From: Ectocarpus siliculosus
Lineage: Eukaryota; Sar; Phaeophyceae; Ectocarpales; Ectocarpaceae
Length of the DNA: 14,393 nt
Assembly (NCBI GenBank): GCA_000310025.1
Contig: FN648686.1
Coordinates: 72,365-86,757, forward strand
Reading direction: 5' to 3'
Shown here: one piece after another, positions 8,291 to 14,393 of the stretch
Layout: each line of letters opens with the position of its first letter
Numbering within the stretch: the stretch's first letter is position 1
Notes under the pieces: generated by a model
Told to the model about the DNA's origin: nothing
What the model saw: the letters and a program-made list of their open reading frames with translations, nothing else
Database searches by the model: none
Position numbers and translations under genes: made by a program

Positions 8291-8506
8291 TACTCTTACT
8301 TGTGTTGTCTTATTTTAGTCCTCCCACCATAAAGAATTAGCTGCCTGCTCCCGTACGTACATGTAGTCGACGCACCGATATTTTAGACCAACCTTATTTC
8401 TAGTTTGACCAAGCCCAGGGCATTATCCATATCACACTTCTTTGTGGCTTTCAGACGTTCCTCGCCAGCGTCTCGCCTGTCGCCCTATCCGACGACCCGT
8501 GTACTT

Positions 8507-9087
8507 ATGTTTTACTTTGCCAGCATGTGGCGCCAGCTGTTCCATTATATCACGGGATCCCGCCGCCACGGGCACGCCCTCCGGACGCTCTCCCACTGGG
8601 ATTACGACAACCCCAAGATCGTCAAGTTCCTGTGCCCGTGCGCCGTCACCTCAGGTGCAACAAAACGTTAGTTGCTCACAGCTCTCAACAACATTCCCAT
8701 CAAAGTCGATCGTTGATAGCGCGCGTTGCGGGCGTCTGTCCCTTCCACTTGCTAAGTTAGGCCAATATCGATACGGAAAAAAGGTGGACCACAAAACACG
8801 CAGAATGTTAATGCACGATTTCCTCCACCCGCCATACCTCGCTAAAGATATGTACAGGTTCGTCGACACTGTGCGTGCGATGCCTTACACACCACAAGTA
8901 TTCCTGCCCCATCAAAATGGTCCCATCCGACTTTCCTCTCGGTCTTGTAAATTTCTCTGCAGAGGGTGCTGCCGGAGCATCGTCCGACACGGAGGGCCGC
9001 CTCGTGGTCGCAGAGACCCTCCCCCGGGGCGACAGCATCGAGCTGGATGGCGAGGAGCTCGAGGACTTCCTTGCCGACATGAACTGA
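8507..9087 (+). CDS. Three-exon gene for an unrecognised 128-residue protein
   Basis: Exon 1 (8507-8654) reads MFYFASMWRQLFHYITGSRR and LSHWDYDNPKIVKFLCPC, with nearly all codons ending in G or C. The donor is GTGCAA at 8655. Exon 2 (8761-8874), after GTTAG, reads YRYGKKVDHKTRRMLMHDF and LHPPYLAKDMYRFVDTV; its donor is GTGCGA. Exon 3 (8963-9087), after TTCTCTGCAG, reads GRLVVAETLPRGDS and ends in acidic GEELEDFLADMN before TGA. Phases agree at both junctions (phase 1), and the introns are 106 and 88 bases. There is a CPC motif plus several histidines, and an acidic-hydrophobic tail. No family is recognised. The start is uncertain: an acceptor at 8453-8454 opens a GC-biased reading in another frame (TFLASVSPVALSDDP), hinting at an upstream exon or a frameshift near 8500. 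Confidence 0.55.
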
Positions 9088-10620
9088 GCTCAGGTTCTCC
9101 CACGCCGTCCTCGCCTTCGGCTTTTGGTGGGGATGGACCTGCCTCCCTGGGTCGCCTTTTAGGACGACGAACCTCGCACTTGATATTTTTTTTCTCAAGA
9201 TTTCTGTCTGCCCTCTACACACGGTCCTGCATATGGAGATTCGCGACACGTGTGATGGGTTAGAATAAGTTGTGTTGGTGTGCTCTTGGCATGATTCGTC
9301 CCAAGATGTCCTATACCTCGCGTCTTGGCGTCTTAGGTTCTTAGCGGGGGTCACGACCTGTTTGCAAAGTTAAGTTTGGACTTGTTCTGTCGCCCTTTCA
9401 CATACACAGAGGGGGGCTCCGGAGGTCCACTAGTCTGTAGGCTTCGTAGAGCATGCTATATTGGCTTGTTGTCGCATCGGCTTTTTCTGCTGAAATGCGT
9501 GAGGATCCGTCTTTCGTTGTGTGGGTAGTATTCGGCTTGTCGCGTATACTCTTTGGGTATCCTGCACTCATGGTGTGCACCACGAGGTTGTTCGCTTGTC
9601 CGAGTGATAACGGGGGGCGGGTTGCGGTGTGGATGGGGAGCTCATAATCGCCGGTTGCTTTGTAGCATGTGTAGCTCATGTGGGGAAAGCTTTTTTCCCT
9701 CTGTTCTCGTCACAACCTGTGGCAGTGTTTTGGCTCACACGCTTGGGGGGCGGACGACTCCTCCTCTTGATTGCGTGTTTTGCTCTGACCTTGTCAGATC
9801 ATGTGTTCACGGGGTTGCATCGTATCTTGGGGCACAAAATGATCCTCGATAGGATTCGTTGTTGTTGGGATATAGGTTTTCATGGCTGGGTCTCTCGCTA
9901 AGCTGTTAGCGGGCTGAGAGAGACTTTCTATTTTGGTCTGTCGCGCGTGCGTTTTTTTTTTCGTTTTTTTTCTCAAGGAAGTCTTGTGCAGGTCAGAGAA
10001 ATGCGTGCGTTGGCACGGGTGTTGTTGGTGTGGAGAGAACTCACAGCCTGTGTGGCAGGTTGTAGTTGAGCACTACAGCCGACCTCTTGGAATTGGGACC
10101 CAGTCCGCGTAGAGCGTGTTTTTTTGGGGGGGGGTACCAAGTGATTCTCTGCTTCGCCTTCAAAAAACGACAGTAGTCTAGCTGAATGCGTCGCGCGAAA
10201 TGATCTTGTCCAGTGTTGTTGATGGCGATGTCATTTCTCGTCCTCTTTTGTCGCACAGAAGCCCCCGCCGGGTGGGTTTCTTCATGTATTGTGAGAGTCA
10301 ACATGTACCGAGCCGGAGTCCGGGCTACAGCTTTGTGGGGCTGCTTGCCCGAACTTTAGGATTGTGGACGATGCTTGAAGTCACGAGGAGAAACATGATG
10401 AATGAACAAACCCCGAATACGAAACAAATCGAGAAACTGAATGCTCATATAGCTAAATGCTCAGTGAAGCCTCGGCTTAACCCTGCGCAGAAGTTATCAT
10501 TGCCAGCCCCCCCCCTGGCACGGTACCCCCTTGAGGAACCTCTCGGGTCTGTCCCGAGGGTTGTGACGATGCGACGAGGGTAATAGGGTATACCCTTACT
10601 GTTGTTTTTGCCAGGGCGGG
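9088..10620. other. Long stretch with no gene seen
   Basis: Mostly T- and GT-rich DNA with no exon-like codon bias. Several open stretches of 80-130 codons exist on both strands, including one at 10200-10583, but none has splice or composition support. Short homopolymers are present near 9952-9970 and 10121-10133. Confidence 0.45.
10501..10558. other. Two adjacent stem-loops
   Basis: TGCCAG (10501-10506) pairs with CTGGCA (10515-10520) across an all-C loop. CTCGGG (10542-10547) pairs with CCCGAG (10553-10558) across a 5-base loop. Stems are short; function unknown. Confidence 0.35.
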
Positions 10621-10783
10621 ACCATAAATTTCGTCCGCCATTCTATGTCACCACCCTGCCAAGGTCGAAGTAGCCCACCCTGCACATGGAGCAAGATTGT
10701 CACAGGGTAACCATGGGTCTCGTCCGCCATTCTATGTCACCACCCTGCCAAGGTCGAAGTAGCCCACCCTGCCCATGGAGCAA
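10621..10783 (+). repeat. 89-bp tandem duplication
   Basis: A unit beginning ACCAT at 10621 recurs at 10710. From 10631 and 10720 the copies match base for base for over 60 bases, apart from one visible change (TGCACATGG versus TGCCCATGG). Each copy contains CCTGCCAAGGTCGAAGTAG. The 89-bp period is not a multiple of three. Confidence 0.85.
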
Positions 10784-10972
10784 AGTGGCTACGTGTGTAC
10801 TACTGTGGTCGGACAAGAGAGTTCCACACAGCTCAAAGGTGATTGATTCTGAAGGAAGGGGTCAAACACCATTACATGTATATGAGGTGTGTCAGTGATA
10901 GGTGGCCACAGTGATAATAGGCCACGGTGAATGAACAGGTGAATGAACAACTTAGATGGGATATAAAGACTA

Positions 10973-11047
10973 CATGGTTAACCATGGAGTGTCCATGGAG
11001 ACTCCGTGGTTAACCATGGAGACTCCATGGTTAACCATGGAGACTCC
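10973..11047. repeat. Palindromic CCATGG / GTTAAC minisatellite
   Basis: The perfect palindrome CATGGTTAACCATG occurs at 10973-10986 and 11026-11039, with a one-base variant at 11005-11018. GGAGACTCC or GGAGTGTCC lies between copies. The last two copies are 21 bp apart; an extra 11-bp unit widens the first spacing. The DNA can fold on itself in either strand. Confidence 0.8.
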
Positions 11048-11137
11048 ACAGGTGGAGGTCGAACCCCCTTGTGGAGAAAATACCCCTCCCCCCCCCACCT
11101 TGCCAAGGTGGATGTGCCTCATTTTCCTAAATTTTGT

Positions 11138-11594
11138 ACCTTGACAATCTCGGCCGTGCGGCAACCTTGGGAGTCACCACGCCAAGGGGTAAAACATCCA
11201 AAGGTTATCACAATGCCGGCAACACGCTACCTTGGCAATCTCGGCCGTGCGGCAACCTTGGGAGTCACCACGCCAAGGGGTAAAACATCCAAAGGCCATC
11301 ACAATGCCGGCAACACGCTACCTTGGCAATCTCGGCCGTGCGGCAACCTTGGGAGTCACCACGCCAAGGGGTAAAACATCCAAAGGTTATCACAATGCCG
11401 GCAACACGCAACCTTGGCAATCTCGGCGGTGCGGCAACCTTGGGAGTCACCTCGCCAAGGGATAAATAATCCAAAGGTCATCGCAATACGGGCAACACGC
11501 AACCTTGGCAATCTCGGCGGTGCGGCAACCTTGGGAGTCATCTCGCCAAGGGAAAAAAAATATCGAGGTCATCGCAATGCCGGCAACAACACGC
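11138..11594 (+). repeat. Five-copy 91-bp tandem array with CCTTGG/CCAAGG dyads
   Basis: The string AATCTCGGC recurs at 11146, 11237, 11328, 11419 and 11510, exactly 91 bp apart. Each full unit contains CCTTGGC, CCTTGGG and GCCAAGG, so it has inverted CCTTGG/CCAAGG pairs. Units 1-3 are nearly identical; units 4-5 share changes (CGGCGG for CGGCCG, CTCG for CACG), and unit 5 has an A-run. Because 91 is not a multiple of three, the repetitive peptides it encodes are not likely to be real proteins. It ends about 235 bp before the ATG of the next gene. Confidence 0.9.
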
Positions 11595-11829
11595 GATTGT
11601 AGTTATTCAATGTGTGTGTGCGGAGGAACAAGGGAGGAACAACTCGGGGGCGCGCAGATTGGAGTGCGGAGGGGGCCCACGGAAAGTGCATAATTTCCAT
11701 AGGGGGGGGGGGCTCCCGAGAAAAAAATGGTTGGAGCTGACGTGGACACGCACGACAGAGCCAGTGTGTCCCTCCCTTCCCGCGCTCCCGTCCCTCTTAC
11801 GTGCAAAGAGCATATACACCATCAGCGCT

Positions 11830-12238
11830 ATGAGCAGCACGGGCACTACTGCTCACCCCCAGCATGCTGCAGCAGCACAGTCGCAGTCTCAACTGCAGAA
11901 GAAGGAGGAAAAAATGCAGAAGCACGTCGCGAAGATCAGGACCAAAGTGCGAAGGTTGCGTGACAACCTCACGGATGAGGTGAGGGGGGAACACCCACCC
12001 GATGTAGTATGAACCTTTTGCCCCGTCCCTTTGGATTTGCACCCAGTAATAAACCCGCCACGACCTCTATACTCTCTCTCTCTCTCTTTCTTTCTCTGTC
12101 TCTGTGTGTTTCTCTCTCTCTGTCTTTCTCTCTCTCTGTTTGTCTCTCTCTCTCTCTCGCTCTCTCTCTCTCTCTGTGTCTCTCTGTCTCTTTCTCTCTT
12201 TCTCTCTCTCTCTCTGTCTGCCTGTCTCTCTCTGTCTG

Positions 12239-12321
<83 letters not shown>

Positions 12322-12326
12322 GTCTC

Positions 12327-12362
<36 letters not shown>

Positions 12363-13779
12363 GCTGGCTCGCTCTCCCATTCGTTCCCAGGGATCTCTCC
12401 GAAGATGTCAGTACTGCTGTAGACTATGACCCAACTTCATTTCGTGACTGGGTTGATTTGAATTTTTATGTCTTTTTCCCCACAACTGGCTCTCTGCGGT
12501 CAAAGATTTTCCAAGCGTGCGTGTACATCCATAAGTCACGGCGGCAAGGATAGTGCAGCAGTGGGTCCCTGTGAGCCCATGTGGGGGCTCACAGGGATAG
12601 GGACGCGGTGTATGTAAGGGTGACGAACAGGAGTGAGTACAGTAGTACTACTGTTGTACAGCAGTAGCAGCTATGCGGAGAGAAATAGACTGTACAGCAG
12701 GAGTAGTTTCTGAGCAGGTGTGCATGCCGTCTCCGACAGCAACCGTCCGCACAGAGGATGTACCTGTCCAAGCAATGCCTGTTGGCACATCTTCTCCACC
12801 TCATGTTTGGACAGAGCATACACTGACGGGAAACCGCCTCACAGAAGCGCCAGATCGACGAAAAAAACGGCCCGCGCATCAGAGAATCGAGACCATCATC
12901 CACTATCGCACAAAATGCATAAAAATCGTGATAAATTGTACTAATCTGTACTACAAATAGAGAGCTGTGATCGGAGCTGTGATCAGAGCTGTAGTCCCGA
13001 AAACCCTTGCCTTTGAGCGAAATTTTGCACACAGCAGACGAACCACCCTCCACTCCCAATACTGGGAGCCACACGCACCGCAATCACAACAACATCAAGC
13101 ACCGAGGCAGTACGTTAGCATCGGCTCCGGTGTACGCTTGCTCTGCTCTCCCCCACGGATGCGGCACCGGGTTGATCACATGTTCAGGGTGCTGTATGGA
13201 CCCTCAGGTAGTATTTTGCGTTTGAATCTTGCAGTACCGGTAGGCAGTAGATTGGATCTGGAAAGGATATCTGCCCCACGTCAGAGAGGTTAGGCATGGG
13301 TGAATAGTATTGCACTATGTGAGTCCTGTGCGCATTGCTGATAAGCGTGCTTTTGGGGTGGGCTGCCTGTGTCTCCCTGCTGGTCTCTATTTGTGTTTTT
13401 TGCTCTTAGCCGAGGCACAACGGCGATCTTTCGGCACGCAAAGTGAATCCTCACACTACAGTACAAGTGCAAGGGGCTTCGGGGGCTTCGGGGGCTTCCG
13501 CCGTCACGCTTAAGGAAGCGATTCCAAGATACATGTTTTTTTATCGCGTAAAAGATGCGGTTGGTGAGTTTTAAACGAGGTTGACTGGCTGAAAGATACT
13601 GCGCCTTTCCGACATCTGTGCATACGAAAGAGAAGAGTAGAAAAGAGACTCACGAAGGCTGGGCAAGAGTGGGATGCGGGAGAGCGCTGAGGAGCTGAGG
13701 AGTGAGGAGGATATGCAACCGAACGAGTGCGGGCGTCGAGAAGCAGAGTCACCCTGGTTGTCATATTCATATCTTTCGC

Positions 13780-13825
<46 letters not shown>

Positions 13826-14310
13826 CTTTTCTTCACAATAAACAAGTGTCAGTTGCTATTCCCAAAATCTAGCGAAGACTCGGTCGGTGGTCACAAAAAT
13901 GCTAGAGCCATCAGAAGATACAGTATAAAGAACACTCACACTTTGCAAGGAAAGGGCCGGCGTCAAGAAGAAGTGCACCTACAATCCCTGCAGTACGTAT
14001 ACGTGCCAAAAAATAAATGAAGTACCTGTTCGCACACTACATTCGACGACAGCGCGCAGAGAAGAGAGAATCAAACACTAATCCCTCGTGTCGCGGCCTT
14101 GAATTTAATGTTACCATTGTTTGATCTCCGTGCTGCTCGTCCCTGTCCCTGCTTGTATCTATTGCTGTGCAGACCAGGTGGATCGACGTGGACGACTACA
14201 AGGACGGGAAGCGTCTCGTTTCATTCCTGGCGAAGCACATGTCCCACCCTCTGACGGGCAGCGAAGCGGCGGTGAAGGGCGCGCTGCTAGCCAATAACAT
14301 CAATTTAGTG
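11830..14310 (+). CDS. 5' part of an unrecognised gene: two exons around a 2.2-kb intron
   Basis: Exon 1 (11830-11979, 50 codons) reads MSSTGTTAHPQHAAAAQSQS, then QLQKKEEKMQKHVAKIRTK and RRLRDNLTDE. The second half is a charged, probably helical segment that could form a coiled coil. Its donor is GTGAGG. The next convincing exon is 14173-14310 (46 codons), after TTGCTGTGCAG. It reads TRWIDVDDYKDGKRLVSFL, AKHMSHPLTGSEAAVKGALL and NNINLV, and ends at donor GTAAGG. Both junctions are phase 0 and both exons are GC-rich at third positions, so they join in frame. The gene continues beyond the window. No family is recognised. An extra small exon inside the intron, or two separate genes, cannot be excluded. 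Confidence 0.5.
12073..12362 (+). repeat. CT-rich microsatellite of about 290 bp inside the intron
   Basis: Almost pure C and T on the coding strand, with scattered G. A block of TGTTTG followed by CT runs and TCGCT occurs twice (about 12137 and 12317), showing duplication inside the tract. The purine/pyrimidine asymmetry could favour triplex DNA. It begins about 95 bases after the donor of the host gene's first exon. Confidence 0.95.
12566..12597. other. Perfect 13-bp hairpin in the intron
   Basis: TCCCTGTGAGCCC (12566-12578) pairs perfectly with GGGCTCACAGGGA (12585-12597) across a 6-base loop. A perfect 16-bp palindrome, ACAGTAGTACTACTGT, lies close by at 12639-12654. No terminator T-run follows. 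It could be an intronic small RNA precursor or part of an inverted-repeat element. Confidence 0.6.
12673..12960 (+). CDS. Doubtful 95-codon reading frame in the intron
   Basis: An ATG at 12673 opens a frame to a TAG at 12958-12960, with mixed polar composition (for example VVSEQVCMPSPTATVRTEDV and TEHTLTGNRLTEAPDRRKKR). Third positions are not GC-biased like the nearby exons. It may be a relic of a mobile element or a chance frame. Three copies of a 12-base motif based on GAGCTGTGATCA follow at about 12961-12994. Confidence 0.2.
   Translation: MRREIDCTAGVVSEQVCMPSPTATVRTEDVPVQAMPVGTSSPPHVWTEHTLTGNRLTEAPDRRKKRPAHQRIETIIHYRTKCIKIVINCTNLYYK
12995..13651. other. Rest of intron left of the second dispersed repeat
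   Basis: No supported exon. A stretch at about 13115-13208 between a TTAG and a GTAGTA could be a small exon, but the frame is ambiguous. Three 9-bp copies of GGGGCTTCG or a close variant lie at 13473-13500. Confidence 0.35.
13652..13779 (-). repeat. Dispersed repeat, copy 2 (inverted)
   Basis: Its reverse complement aligns with 4141-4255, sharing CCCGCACTCGTTCGGT and CCCAGCCTTCGT. It has a short insertion near the start (GATATGAATATGACAACC for GATATGACAACC) and an extra CTCCT unit. It borders the GTT microsatellite. Confidence 0.6.
13781..13825 (+). repeat. GTT trinucleotide microsatellite
   Basis: Fifteen uninterrupted GTT units, directly next to the second dispersed repeat. On the minus strand it encodes a threonine run, which is probably not translated. 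Confidence 0.95.
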
Positions 14311-14393
14311 GTAAGGTTCGAAAGCTCTCAACAGCTAGGCTCAGCTACACAGCCTCGACCCCACTGCTGTGCAAGATTGGACATGAAAATCGT

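Noticed and set aside
11232-11541. Repetitive peptides encoded by the 91-bp array
   Set aside because: The period is not a multiple of three, so each unit shifts frame; the open frames result from repeating stop-free DNA and run on both strands.
11138-11594. Possible CRISPR array
   Set aside because: The whole 91-bp unit is repeated with no variable spacers, and the setting is eukaryotic.
12009-12553. Long serine/leucine or arginine/glutamate frames over the CT tract
   Set aside because: They are translations of a microsatellite and exist in several frames and on both strands.

Overview
The window looks like nuclear DNA from a eukaryote with short, GC-rich exons and many GT-AG introns. The best guess is an alga or a related protist; the sequence does not fix the lineage. 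Reasons: short stretches with strong third-position G/C bias end at donors such as GTGAGT, GTAAGT and GTGCGA; pyrimidine tracts precede AG acceptors; there is no operon-like packing and no ribosome binding sites; and microsatellites and minisatellites are abundant. No protein here could be assigned to a named family with confidence, so gene calls are structural (exon, splice phase, composition).

Layout. 1-321: apparent 3' coding end of a gene. 322-719: A/T tracts, then a pyrimidine-rich leader. 720-1230: start of a gene for a short, lysine/arginine-rich protein. 1454-3952: a 2.5-kb foldback-type mobile element with two 797-bp inverted arms that are almost identical, an unrelated core of about 0.9 kb, and a possible 4-bp target duplication (TGCT). 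3957-5470: no gene seen, but it holds one copy of a dispersed repeat and a cluster of three adjacent hairpins. 5475-7058: decayed coding sequence with an in-frame TAG and frame changes, leading into three phase-compatible exons. 7936-8253 and 8507-9087: two small spliced genes, the second the best-supported complete model (three exons, 128 residues). 9088-10620: nothing gene-like apart from two hairpins. 10621-11594: about 1 kb of three different tandem repeats rich in CCAAGG or CCATGG. 11830 to the right edge: the 5' part of a gene whose two visible exons flank a repeat-rich intron of about 2.2 kb containing a 290-bp CT tract, a perfect 13-bp hairpin, a GTT microsatellite and an inverted second copy of the dispersed repeat.

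The genes show no shared pathway. The strongest unusual signals are the near-identical foldback element, which would form a long double-stranded RNA stem if transcribed; the triple-hairpin cluster at 4934-5036; and the exact 91-bp array whose copies become more diverged toward the downstream gene. I do not claim a complete new system; these are the places to look.
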